From the NCBI GenBank assembly GCA_039602395.1, contig JBCNJP010000006.1, positions 17,162,952 through 17,226,951 of the forward strand: a stretch of DNA of 64,000 nt, in the 5' to 3' direction. A program made the position numbers and the translations under genes. Every line of letters begins with the position of its first letter. The first letter of the stretch is position 1. The notes beneath the pieces are model-generated. The model was not told the DNA's origin and did no database searches. It saw only the letters and a program-made list of their open reading frames with translations. Of this stretch, positions 20,977 to 31,762 are shown piece by piece. Source of the DNA: Deinandra increscens subsp. villosa (taxonomy: Eukaryota > Streptophyta > Magnoliopsida > Asterales > Asteraceae).

Positions 20977-21886
20977 AAGAAGAAAGAAAAATGTCCGCCA
21001 CTTTTTCTCCCGTTCACCGGCAACATCACCATCACCATCTAACTTCCACCCGTGAACAACCGTAACCGCCATTCCACCGACAACTTTCGACAAATCAAGG
21101 TTTTAAAACCCTAACTTCCTGCGAGGAATTAACGTCGGTATAGCCGTATACGCCAATTTAAAACCCTAATAATAACCGGAGTGTGAAGTAAAATTGAATC
21201 CGGACCGCCGGCAACGAATCGGATTGAATCCGATCCGGAAAATATCGACGGAGAGATGCAGAGGGGGCGAATGAGGAGGGAGGAATGCGATTGGAATCAA
21301 TCTGGAAATTTTTAGAGAGAGAAGGGAGGAGCGGATCTTGCGACTGTTTTCGGAGTATTGCGACTGTTTTCCGATGACTGTTTTCCGACGACGGGGGATG
21401 GAGTATTGCGACTGTTTTCCGATTCGTTACCGGAACCCTAGTTGCAACCGCCAAATCTTCGACCGGATCTTGAACCATCGTCGCCGTCGCCGGAGGAGCG
21501 GCTGCCGGAAAACCGGGGCTCCCCCATGAATGGTGCCGTCCACATCCTTCTCCTCTCTTTTTTTTTTCCTTTTTATTAAGTTTATTGATATTTCAAAATA
21601 GCCCCTCCCTTTTTAGAAATGATAAAAATAACCCTGAGACTAACACCGTTAGTGAAAGTTTAACGGCATATCATTATTGACACCCATGTGTTAAATTGGT
21701 ATTATTGTCCGCCAACTTTGAAACTCATATTATTATCCGCCAATGAGTTAAAACTCATATTATTAAAATCCAATTTTCCTTTATCGGAGATACTTCCAAT
21801 CAGTTGAACATGTGAGAATGAGTCCAAATCTTTTATACGGAAATCAATCAAATAATTTCAAAATCTCTAACTTCGAAAATAAGATC
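20975..21886. other. Unclassified stretch, partly GC-rich
   Basis: 20985-21530 is relatively GC-rich with purine/pyrimidine-biased segments and a partial direct repeat of GGAGTATTGCGACTGTTTTC (near 21353 and 21401). Open frames on both strands (for example 21158-21478, minus) show no domain, and the 106-residue translation is low complexity. It could be captured 5' gene sequence. From about 21600 to 21886 it is A/T-rich; its end may belong to the retroelement leader that resumes at 24463. Confidence 0.4.
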
Positions 21887-22149
21887 AAAACTGTGACACC
21901 CGAGAATTTCAAGGTTAACTTCCGTTAGACAAATCCGTTAGTTACGTTATAAGTGTTAACTTAAGTAACTAATGCTTAACTAGGCCGAATACGTCCACGA
22001 CCTTTGGTTGATCACCGAACCCGTCCATATGTGTTATGTGTTCATCATTGATTGTCTTTATGTGCAATGTGATTTAAATACATGACTTATTATTGTGAAT
22101 AGCATGATTAATTGTAAATACTTGATTATGTGAAAATTGCCTAAATTTG

Positions 22150-22282
22150 GTAGTCAGCGAAACTACCGAGCGAAACTACAGATTCTCCCGGTAGCAGGCT
22201 AGACTGATCAAAGTACCCGAGACCAGAGCTAGTTTCGCCTGGCCAGCGAAACTGCCAGCAAAACTAGCCTCTGATATAAATA
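22150..22282 (+). promoter_or_regulatory. U3 promoter block: GCGAAACT cluster and TATA box
   Basis: Four GCGAAACT-type motifs, including ACCGAGCGAAACTA, and inverted AGTTTCGC occur within about 110 bp. They are followed by TATAAATA at 22275-22282. The same order is seen in family A copy 3 (minus; TTATATAA at 45625-45632), in copy 4 (62085-62213), and in the different LTR at 4306-4430. Conservation of motif order next to a TATA box points to a promoter role, which is inferred. Confidence 0.65.
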
Positions 22283-22784
22283 AACTTAATAAACCCTAGT
22301 AGCCTCATTTTGCCTAAACCACACAACAAACACACACACACTCTCCTACCTCGAGATTTCTGGTCAGCTGAGGATCACCAAGGATTACCAAGATCTCAGC
22401 CTTGAAGATCATTCATCCGGATCCTAAGATCAAACCGTGAGTCTCCCAAAAACCACCATTCATGTGTTTTCTTTGTATTTCTCTTAAAAGCGTGCCTAAA
22501 TCTACATGAAATCACTTGATCTCTTAATATGTTACTTAGGAATGCTAGATCTACCATAAAGTCAGAAACTTTACGTGTAAAAACAAACCATGATGATGAT
22601 TTATGCAATTTTGGTCATTTTAGGGTTTAGAAGTGTTTTTAGAGATTTGATGATTAAAATGCATGTTAAACATGTTAAAGCTGCTTGATTTATGTTGGTA
22701 AATGCCTATGTATGCTAGATAATGAATTGCATGTAAGATCAGAAGCCTTTAGGTTGATTTTTAGGCAAATCCGTATGTTTTTCG

Positions 22785-23095
22785 CGACCAGCGAAACTGT
22801 CTGTTCTCTGGGCGAAACTAAGTAGCGAAATTATATCTCCTTCCAGCGACACTGACCAACGAAACTATAGTGTCGCCGGGTAACCTGACCAGACCAGCTC
22901 GAACGAAACTACCGAGCGAAATACCTGAACGAAAGTTCAAACCAGTTTCCCTGCGAAACTAGGCTAGCGAAACTGCGTCAGCAGTTTCGGGCGAAACTAG
23001 TCTAGCGAAACTGTGTCACCGGGCATTGCCTAGCGAAAGTGCTGCCCGTGCACCTAGCGAAACTGCCTAGCGAAACTATGCTAGCGAAACTAAGA
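22785..23095 (+). repeat. GCGAAACT motif cluster in the family A leader
   Basis: At least eleven exact CGAAACT occur in about 310 bp, most preceded by AG, GG or TAG, with near-copies (GCGACACT, GCGAAAGT, GCGAAATT) and a few inverted AGTTTCG. Spacing is irregular. It lies about 500 bp downstream of the TATA box, so in the likely transcribed leader. The same cluster occurs at 26036-26460 (minus), 44790-45120 (minus) and 62705-63020 (+). Confidence 0.8.
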
Positions 23096-23388
23096 CTTGA
23101 CCTAAAAACCAAACTTGTGAAATTTGCTTAAGTGTTATGCCATGACTTGCATGATTATGCCATGATGAAACATGCTTGATATCTGATTTATACGAACCCT
23201 TATTTATGATCAACCATTGGTGTCGTGTGTCGGTATGTCGAGTCATAGTTGCAACGTGCTATGTTATGGGCCATAGTGACGTTAAGTAAAGATTAGACAC
23301 GAAACTAATACTTAAGACCTAAACGTGTTCTAGGTCCTCGTTAAACAACAATATTTGGATTACTTGAAGTGTAGCAGTGCAACCAAAG

Positions 23389-24179
23389 GTGAGTGTCACT
23401 AACCCGCTTACTTTGAGTCCGTTTGGGCCACACCGGATAACTTAACGAAAAACAATGCTGATAAACTCTAGAGTGCTAGGCACCTACCAATGAACAAGAG
23501 AACTCGGGATGCTCGGCACCCACTTGATGAACTGAAGTGTTTTATGGGAAACACTTGTGTACTACAAACAAACTATTTTTCTGAAACAAAACTGAAAACG
23601 TTTTAATATGGCTAGTGTAGGTTAAAGTCTGAACCACATGATATCACATGTTTTCTAAGGATGCCTTATAACTTAAAAGTCCTCAACTTAATTGTGCCAT
23701 TAATTTGTGAAAGCGAGGGGATGTTGGGTAGATCTACTGGAGTTTGACAAACTCCGCCCCGTGGCACGGGGAGTGCACGGAGGAACAATATCAGCCTATT
23801 TGACCGTGGTCCCGGGGAGGACACGGGGGAGGCAAAAACCGCGATGACGTATGTCCGCACCGTACGGGATGGCTCGGCCCCCACAAAATAAGTCAGCTTT
23901 GGTACAAACTTCCTTAGAGCATGGAACAACGGATTAGCTACCCGCGATATCGGTTGAGTCCTTTAACTTTACGGAACTAGTACATACCCGATGACGTAGG
24001 TCACGGACAAACCACTTATAAACTGAGAATTAATTACGAGCATTGCTTTTCACAAATAAATAACTTGTAAGTATACCTTGACACGAATTATGATTATGAG
24101 ACCGGGCCAATGCATGACAAGCCCACTGTGAACTCACCAACCGTTAGGTTGACACTTGCGTGGTTTAAACTTTTTGCAG
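23389..24179 (+). other. Candidate LTR intron, family A
   Basis: The donor AAAG|GTGAGT (23388/23389) and acceptor TTTTTGCAG (ending 24179) enclose 791 bp. The acceptor is part of a block, GTGAACTCACCAAC ... GTTGACA ... CAG (24128-24179). This block is shared with family B (30249-30298), family C (36301-36348, 37473-37520) and the Tekay LTR (11603-11655, minus). The donor recurs in family B (29782) and family C (35320). Splicing is inferred from conservation only. Confidence 0.5.
23739..23826 (+). other. Conserved hairpins in the family A LTR
   Basis: The first hairpin is GGAGTTT-GAC-AAACTCC (23739-23755). Then come CCCCG-TGGCA-CGGGG (23757-23771) and a CCGTG/CACGG stem (23804-23826). The corresponding hairpins in the other copies have different stem bases that still pair: 25360-25374, 44108-44124 and 63696-63710 for the first; 25263-25290, 44010-44039 and 63779-63806 for the last. 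Loop GAC is constant. Confidence 0.6.
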
Positions 24180-24462
24180 ATCGCTAAGGATTATCCGCTG
24201 GAGGTTGGCATGGCACAGAAGATGTTTACTTTTATTTAAACTAAATTGGGGATTTAAAACAACATTTATGTAAAGCACGTGGTTAGTGCTAAGGACAATT
24301 ATTTTTCCGCTGCGTATGTAATTTAAGACTTTGATTTATAACTTGTGTTTGAACTAACCCTGATTCGTTTAGTATTTGTAACTATGGTTGTGGATCCTGG
24401 TCTAGTCGCACCCCTCGACGGTATAAACTCCGTTAGTGGTAAATTGGGGGTGTGACAAAAAC

Positions 24463-24692
24463 ACACATTTGTGAAGTTACGAAGCACACAAATACTTTGA
24501 AAAGAATGAACCCTAAATGTTCTTCGCAACCGTCACTACAAAAAAATACCCAAAAACCAACCGAAAATCACCAAACAAACTTGAATCGGATATCGTGAGA
24601 GCCACGAAACAAAGTTTTTTGGCTCTGATACCAATTGTAAGTCCCGAACACGGTTCTTAACACGATATCACTACTCGATTGAGTGTGCGGAA
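24463..24692 (-). mobile_element. Retroelement leader fragment with PBS and LTR tail
   Basis: On the minus strand an LTR tail ends GGGACTTACA at 24636. Two bases later is the tRNA-Met PBS TGGTATCAGAGCC (24621-24633), then a leader. The solo LTR at 21892-24457 was inserted into this leader, so its continuation lies to the left of 21887. The upstream LTR body is lost where family A copy 2 begins at 24693. The parent family is unknown. Confidence 0.6.
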
Positions 24693-26570
24693 TGTCACAC
24701 CCCCAAATAACCACTAACGGAGTTTATACCGTTAAGGGGCGCGACTAGACCAGGACCACAACCATTAGTTACAAATACTAAATGAATCAGAGTAAAGTCC
24801 AAGCATCAATAATAAAAACAGTTTCAAGATACGCAGCGGAATTTAAAAACATCAGTATCTTAGCACTAGCCACGTGCTTTACAAATAGTTATTTCAATTT
24901 CAGTTTCCCAATTTAGTTTAATGAAAGTAAAAGTCTTCGCGTGCCATGCCAACCTTCAACGGATACTCTTCAACGATCTGCAAAAGTGAAAACCACACAA
25001 GTGTCAACCTAACGGTTGGTGAGTTCACGGTGGGCATGACATGCATTGGCCCAGTCTCAATAATCGTATGTATCAACATATATAAGTAGTATGGTTTTGC
25101 AAAACATTGCCAAGAGTTTGTTTACTGAATATGCACTAGTTATGTAAAAGTTAAAGCAGTCAACCGATATCGCGGGTAGCTAATCCGGTTTCCATGCACT
25201 AAGGAAGTTCGTACCAAAGCTGACGTAACAGAGTTCGGCATTTGCCGATGGTTTGTGCCTCCAGTTGTGTTCCTCATGGGACCCACAACTAAAATAGGCT
25301 GATATTGCACTCCGTTCGGCCTCCAACCGGTTGGCTACACATTTGTGTACCGCGGAGCAGGGTTTGTCAAACCCCAGTAGATCTACCCAACATCCCCTCG
25401 CTTCACAGATTAATGGTACTAAATTGTTGAGGACTTTTAAGTTTTAAGGCATCCTTAGAAATCATGTGATATCATTTGGTTTAGACTTTAACCTACTCTA
25501 GCCATATTAAAATTGTTTATTCTGGATTTCATTTGAAATCCTAAAAATAGTTTAAGTGTCAAAACGGTTATTCCGGATTTCATTTGAAATCCCAAGGATG
25601 GACAGTTGCAAGCGCTTCCCATAAAGCACTCCAACTTCCATAACAGATATCCCATTTGGCGATATCTCAAAGTGTCAGCGTTGTTTTCCGTTAAGTAATT
25701 CGTTGTGACCCAAACGGGCTCACAGTTAAAGGGTTAGTGAAACTCACCTTAGGTTGCTCAGCTACACTTGCTAATTAATCCAAATATTGCTTAACGAAGA
25801 CCTATGAACACGTTTAGGTCTTAAGTATTAGTTTTGTGTCTAATCTCTACATAACGTCACTATGGCCCATAACATAGCACGTTGGAACTACGACTCGACA
25901 TACCGACACACGACACCGATGGTTGATCATAAACAATGGTTCACATAGTTCAGAAATCATGGCATGTAACATTATAGTATAATCATGTAAGTCGTGGCAT
26001 AACATTTTAATAAGTTGCACAAGTTTGGGTTTAGTCTGGAGAAACTGCTGGAGAAACTGCTAGAGAAACTGCGAGAGAAACTGCTAGAGAAACTGCGAGA
26101 GAAACTGCTAGAGAAACTGCGAGAGAAACTGCTAGAGAAACTGCGAGAGAAACTGCGAGAGAAACTGCGAGAGAAACTGCTAGTTTCGCTAGCTAGTTTC
26201 GCCAGGAACAAGGTCAGTTTCGTTCACGAGAGACACTACAGTTTCGCTGGAGAAACTGCTAGAGAAACTGCGAGAGAAACTGCTAGTTTCGCTAGCTAGT
26301 TTCGCCAGTAACTGGTTGAACTTTCGTTCAGGGACAAGGTCAGTTTCGTGCACGAGAGAAACTACAGTTTCGCTGGACAGTGTCGCTGGAAGGAGATATG
26401 CACAGTTTCGCTGGATAGTTTCTCCTGATGAATGCACAGTTTCGCTGATCGCTAAAAAACCCGTAAATTTGACTAAAAACCTTTCTAACAGCCTCCATAC
26501 TTCGTGTAATTTATTTTCAAGCATACATAATCATTTAGGAACATCACAGGAGCATTTTTAACATCATAAA
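24693..26570 (-). mobile_element. Family A LTR, copy 2, truncated by family B insertion
   Basis: This is the reverse complement of the 3' two thirds of the family A LTR: it begins TGTCACACCCCC at 24693 and keeps the splice module, hairpins and donor (AACTCACCTTAGG near 25741). It stops at 26570, where the family B LTR begins, so the U3 and TATA box are missing. Its motif cluster has expanded into a regular 12-bp repeat at 26039-26182. The 5 bases before the insertion are ATAAA. Confidence 0.85.
26039..26182. repeat. 12-bp minisatellite, 12 units
   Basis: Twelve perfect-length units of GAGAAACTGC(T/G)(A/G), with alternating TA and GA endings, lie within the family A motif cluster. A short second run follows at about 26240-26285. 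Because 12 is a multiple of 3, both strands are open here (LREK/LLEK on +, SFSR/SFSS on -). The unit is a variant of the dispersed GCGAAACTG motif of this family. Confidence 0.9.
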
Positions 26571-29500
26571 TGTAACACCTCGCACAAAACCAGGTCAACC
26601 CTGTTACTTTGACTCTGATTAGCAGTAATTAATCCGTGTTTAATTGTCATTATGTGCTAATTAAGTGTTTATTATTATTATATATATATAGGTGCATATA
26701 TATATATCATTGCATGCTTAGAATAATTCCCGAGTTTGTGTCCCATTGTCCAACCATGTTGAAACAAGAAATCCGTTTAGTGATAAATGGAATCCTTAGT
26801 AACGAAAATATTTATATAAAAATGTAACTTTTTATATAGTTTTAATTATCAATTGCCACGACGTTTTCGTTACGACAAAACCTTTTGAAAATTTAAACTT
26901 TCTCCTTAAAGTTTATCAAGACTTGTCTATCCAAACCATTTTGTCCGGATACCTTTTTCCAAACCTCAAACCGTTAGTCCCGTTAACTAACCCAAAACCT
27001 CTATTGGGCCTCGTAAGCCCAACAACCGCATACGAAGTCGGTTGGTCACCAATTTTTACAGGAACGCTCGTGATGACGTTACGAATGTTTCGGTACCACT
27101 CGTCGACCCGTAACCCGCCCCGTTTACCGGCCCATTAACCGGCCCAACACCTAAAACCTTTCCCCCTCTCGGCCCACTTACCAAACCGGTTACCCAACCC
27201 GGTTACCCAATCCGATGACCCAGCCCAAACCGCAGCCCAACCCGCCCGGCCCGACCCGCCGCTCGGCCCGCGACCCGGCCCAGTTCCGGCCCGGCCCAAA
27301 AGAAAAACAAAAAAAAAAAACTTATTTCTTTTTGTTTTGGCCCAATTTACTTAACCCACTTTTATATATATTTAACCCAACTAAAATTTATATAAAAGCC
27401 CATCACCTTTGTAGTTTTTTTTTTATAAAAACCAAAGTTAGTGTTTAAATTCCAAACTTTTTATAAACACTAATCCACCCTATTTAAGACAACCCATGGA
27501 TTTTTATATAATTTTTGAACCTTGGATCACCTTCAATTTTTATAAAAGTTCTCCATCATTTTATAAAAACCACCTACAACTCTTTCATTTGATTATTTTA
27601 ATTCAAAATTAAAAAGAGTAATTAGTTGGCAAAAGTTAATTACCCAATGGTTAATACTCAAATATTTGAGTATATATAGAAGGCTTGGGTTCACCCTTTC
27701 ACTTGCACCTCCCCATACTTTCTACCTCCCTCCACTCTCCACTCTCTCCCTCCCTATTTCGGCCACCGCCGGACCACCACTCCGCCGCCGCCGGAGAAGC
27801 CGAAGCCGCCGGAAAACCCCCCTCCTCCTCCTCTCTTCACGGTTCAAACCCAACCCCATTGTGAGTCTTTTTAACCCACTTTTTCCTTATGATCTTCACC
27901 CAATATCACCAACAAGTCTTGATATGAAAAACCTATCTTTTCTTTTTCTATTTTATGCAAGACACTTGGTCCTTCAAGAGTCTAGACCTAACCATTCTTC
28001 TTCTAACCCTCTAATCACCAACACTTGGGTGGAATAATACAAGTGACTTGATCTAACAAGTCTTGGTGTTCTTAAAGAACTTAAACAAGCCAACACTTGG
28101 GGTTTTACATTTAGAGAAATCTTATGAAAGTATCATGTGAAACCTAGATCATTTTAACCATCAAAGATCTATCATGTTTACATACTTGTTATTTACATTT
28201 CTTGCATTTACATTTATGTCATTTATATTATTTTGTCCTAACAACTAAGTTGTTAGTAGATTTGTTCAAGTTTTTGAACATAAAGGTCCTAGCTTTGCTA
28301 GTGGATGATTGTATTTACTTATGTTTATTTTGTTTAACTTATGTTAACAAACTAACTAGTAACATCTAGACAAAAGACTTATGTAACTAGTTAAAACATA
28401 ATGTTATAATCTTTAAATCTTATAAATCACAAGGCTTACATTGGACAAAAATGGATGATCATGGACTTAAGTTTTATAAAACATGGACTTATAAAACTTA
28501 ACTAAGTTAATAACTTAGTAAAAATACAAGAAACTTTTATAAATAAAAGTCATTTTGTAACTCAAAGATTCTTGGAAAGTCTTAACCAAAAGTTTATTTC
28601 TTAAACTTATCATTTATAAAATATGTCACATTTTATAAAAAGAAAGTCATCAAAGACCAAGACTTGATGTGTTGGTGAATTTAATTCACCAAAACACAAA
28701 AATAGTTTGTTTATTTTTACTAAATCTAGTAAAAAAATACATTTAATAACCTTCTCATTAATAACAATCATTTGGACTTAAATGCTTAGATTTTTATACT
28801 TAAAAAGACTTATCATAAATGTTCCAACTTTCCCTAAAAAGACTAGTTACAAACTATGTGATTTTTATAAGTTATAACATGTTTTAAGACATAAAAATCA
28901 TGGAAATACGTTCACGGATCAGATCTGATCCCGTCGACATTTTAAAGTTTCTAAACGAACCAAAGTGATCTAAACGTTGAAATGTCGCTTAGGGAGAAAA
29001 CCGGGATCAAAACGGTTAACTACGCGACAAGAAAACGTAGTTTTGGTAACGTTATTTAAGAACCGACCAAGAAAATATTTCTAAACTTATAAACGACTTT
29101 AGGGAATATTTTTAACATAATCTTTAACTTGTATAAAGTCCAAATGCGTTAAAAACTATTTTACAAACTTAAACCGGTGACTACGATCTCTAAAGATTAT
29201 AAATAAATATTTCGTCTTAAAATATTTATGGAACTTTCTAATAAATCGTTTTAACTTGAGGAGTTATTGTTTACAATTATGAAACGTCATCAAAATTTTA
29301 TTAATTTAATCCACGACGTTAAACGTTTTCGACAAACTAATAATTATATTTGCACATATAATTATTCTCCCAAAAACATCCATACACTTTTAATTTATTA
29401 AAAGTTGACCAACTTAACCATCCAATGACTTGTGTATTTATAAAATTCTTTTATAAATTATTTGGCTTAATACAAAGACTTGTATTAACTTATGATCTAT

Positions 29501-30594
29501 ATAATTTATTATTTTTCTAAATAATAAGTCTTTATCTAGTATTTTTGCCCAAATACTTATATATTTATTTGAACAATAAATATTAACCGGATGGACTTTT
29601 CCTAAATATACAAACGGGATATTATTATCAAGACTTGACCGGTGTCGTTGGGTGACGGAAACGTTACTCAATGATCAAAGACCTTATACATGCAACTTGT
29701 TTATTTATACTTATTAGGACGTTACGTGCTTTCGTCCGGACTTTCCATTTCACGTGCATTATCATTTTCACCTTGCTTGAGGTGAGTCTCACGGCCCCTT
29801 TTCCTTTAACTGTTTAATACTTCGGGGGAGAAATCATGAATCAAAACTGTTTTATACTTGATATATCGGTCGGACTGTATCTTGCCGTATGATTAAATGT
29901 TCTTTACTTACCCTACAAATGAGTACATTTCGTTACATAACGAATTGTCACAAATCCCACTATTAATTGAATTTGATTAGTTTTGTTCGAAACGGTAACT
30001 AGTGAATAGATCTATTTGGGTTAACAACCCTACTTGATTGGTAGCTCCAATCCCGACGTGTGCATTTGTCGAGTAGTACACGCCAGTTATTATTGTTCCA
30101 TTTCAGTATCTTTAGGGAAGATGCTATGAGTGGGTAAATCTGTTAGTTTCAAATTCAAAGTTCATTGTTAATCATTACATCACGGTGACCATTGTTTATC
30201 TTGTATGCCTTAAATCTTTTACAAAACTGTTTGTAGAGTCTTAAACCTGTGAACTCACCAACTTTATGTTGACCCTTTTAAGCTCATGATTTTCTCAGGT
30301 AACTAGATGACGAACGCGGTGCAAACGGGTATTCTGAACTCTATCGGACCTCTTGCTCACGATGGAATCATAGCCCCTTTATCATTTATCAACTATTTTA
30401 AGCGTTTTAAGTATTTCATTTCAAAGACATATTTCTATTAGTACGGTTTGTAAGACAATGTCATTATCACCACATTTTCCGCTGCAATCTAAATGACGTA
30501 TTGTTATCTTTATTATATTTACAAATTGTTCTATGTATCCACGACTATGATTTCATGACGTCACACGCCTCCGTTCCCGGAAGTTCAGGGTGTG
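26571..30594 (+). mobile_element. Family B LTR (Tekay-related), runs into gap
   Basis: It starts TGTAACACCTCGCAC at 26571. A TATA box (TATATATA, about 27671-27678) is preceded at 27110-27300 by a C-rich cluster of GGCCC and CCCGG motifs, and followed by a pyrimidine-rich, then CCGCCG-rich leader. It has the splice-like pair GAG|GTGAGT (29782) and TTTCTCAG (30298). Its 3' part is collinear with the Tekay LTR at 11600-12140 (minus). The expected terminal ACA is lost in the gap after GGGTGTG. Whether it is solo or part of an element cannot be told. Open frames inside are proline/arginine low complexity. Confidence 0.75.
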
Positions 30595-31094
30595 NNNNNN
30601 NNNNNNNNNNNNNNNNNNNNNNNNNNNNNNNNNNNNNNNNNNNNNNNNNNNNNNNNNNNNNNNNNNNNNNNNNNNNNNNNNNNNNNNNNNNNNNNNNNNN
30701 NNNNNNNNNNNNNNNNNNNNNNNNNNNNNNNNNNNNNNNNNNNNNNNNNNNNNNNNNNNNNNNNNNNNNNNNNNNNNNNNNNNNNNNNNNNNNNNNNNNN
30801 NNNNNNNNNNNNNNNNNNNNNNNNNNNNNNNNNNNNNNNNNNNNNNNNNNNNNNNNNNNNNNNNNNNNNNNNNNNNNNNNNNNNNNNNNNNNNNNNNNNN
30901 NNNNNNNNNNNNNNNNNNNNNNNNNNNNNNNNNNNNNNNNNNNNNNNNNNNNNNNNNNNNNNNNNNNNNNNNNNNNNNNNNNNNNNNNNNNNNNNNNNNN
31001 NNNNNNNNNNNNNNNNNNNNNNNNNNNNNNNNNNNNNNNNNNNNNNNNNNNNNNNNNNNNNNNNNNNNNNNNNNNNNNNNNNNNNNNNNNNNNN
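30595..31094. other. Assembly gap, exactly 500 N
   Basis: Placeholder of exactly 500 N, the same length as the first gap; real size unknown. It hides the family B LTR end, any internal region, the rest of family A copy 2 and the Helitron 5' end. Confidence 0.98.
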
Positions 31095-31184
31095 TGCTTC
31101 TTTTGATAATTTTATATTAAAAGCACAAATTTTATATCAAGGGTTCAACTTTGTGTATAATCAGCAGAAGTTACTGATCTGCAG

Positions 31185-31762
31185 GGATTAATATAGCTTA
31201 TACTGCTCCAACAAGACATGGATGCCTAAATGTGGTTGAGGATAATAACTGTTGTGCTCCAAATAGAGGTACCGATCTTCATTGAATTGCATGTCTATTA
31301 CCTTTTTATGTCTAATTGGTTCAAATGTTTTTGTTGTTGTTGTTGGGTTGGAATAAAACAACAGCCTAAGTTGTAGCTTCTGTGTTCCCGCAGCTTTGTG
31401 CTTCTAATTACTACACATATGTTTTAGAAATGAATAATAGAAACCCCAGCCGGTAGCAGATCTTAAACCTTTAAGTTTAACTACTTGTTACAGTTGGTAT
31501 ACATGGATATCTGAAGCACTTCGTTGAAAAATGGGGTTTCTAATCTGTTTTCATTTTGGATCTCTGTGTACTTGTGTATGTTTAACACTTCAGATTACAA
31601 TCGTATGCCTTTAATTTTTATATCATTGTAAGAATAATTTTAATCTCAATACAACTACCTGCATATAGGTTAAGGCAAAGATTACTCGATTTAACTCAAT
31701 TGCTTCGTCACCTACAACACTTTCAGCAAAACAACTAAAAAGAAAAGCGCAAGAATCCCCAG
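31185..31762 (+). pseudogene. Two exon-like gene fragments inside the Helitron
   Basis: The first (31185-31268) lies between CTGCAG and GTACCG and is open in one phase, reading INIAYTAPTRHGCLNVVED among others. The second (31669-31762) lies between ATATAG and GTACAC and reads KITRFNSIASS ... LKRKAQESP. The phases do not join, so an exon is missing or the copy is decayed. I do not recognise the parent gene. Helitrons commonly carry such fragments. Confidence 0.4.

Larger units (their letters stand above)
21892..24457 (+). mobile_element. Solo LTR, family A, copy 1 (complete)
   Basis: It starts TGTGACACCCGAGAATT and ends GGGGGTGTGACA. It is flanked on both sides by AAAAC (21887-21891 and 24458-24462), a perfect 5-bp target duplication, so this is a solo LTR left by LTR-LTR recombination. 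There is no internal region, PBS or PPT. Inside are a U3 motif block with TATA box, a larger motif cluster, conserved hairpins and a splice-like pair. Its style (TGTGACAYCC, 2.6 kb, AAGGTGAGT) resembles gypsy Tekay-type LTRs, but the parent element is not in the window. Confidence 0.9.

Noticed and set aside
22785..23095. E2F-type binding sites (TTTCGC core)
   Set aside because: The motif AGTTTCGCT lacks the full TTTSSCGC consensus; calling a factor would be guesswork.
26015..26299. Coiled-coil protein gene (EKLREKLL repeat)
   Set aside because: The open frame is a by-product of a 12-bp repeat inside an LTR, is open on both strands, and other copies of the LTR lack it.
27666..28037. Proline/arginine-rich 123-codon frame
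   Set aside because: It lies in the leader of the family B LTR, begins at a non-ATG codon, and has biased composition from CCGCCG-rich DNA.
30501..31191. Frames spanning the second gap
   Set aside because: Same reason: the body is 500 N.
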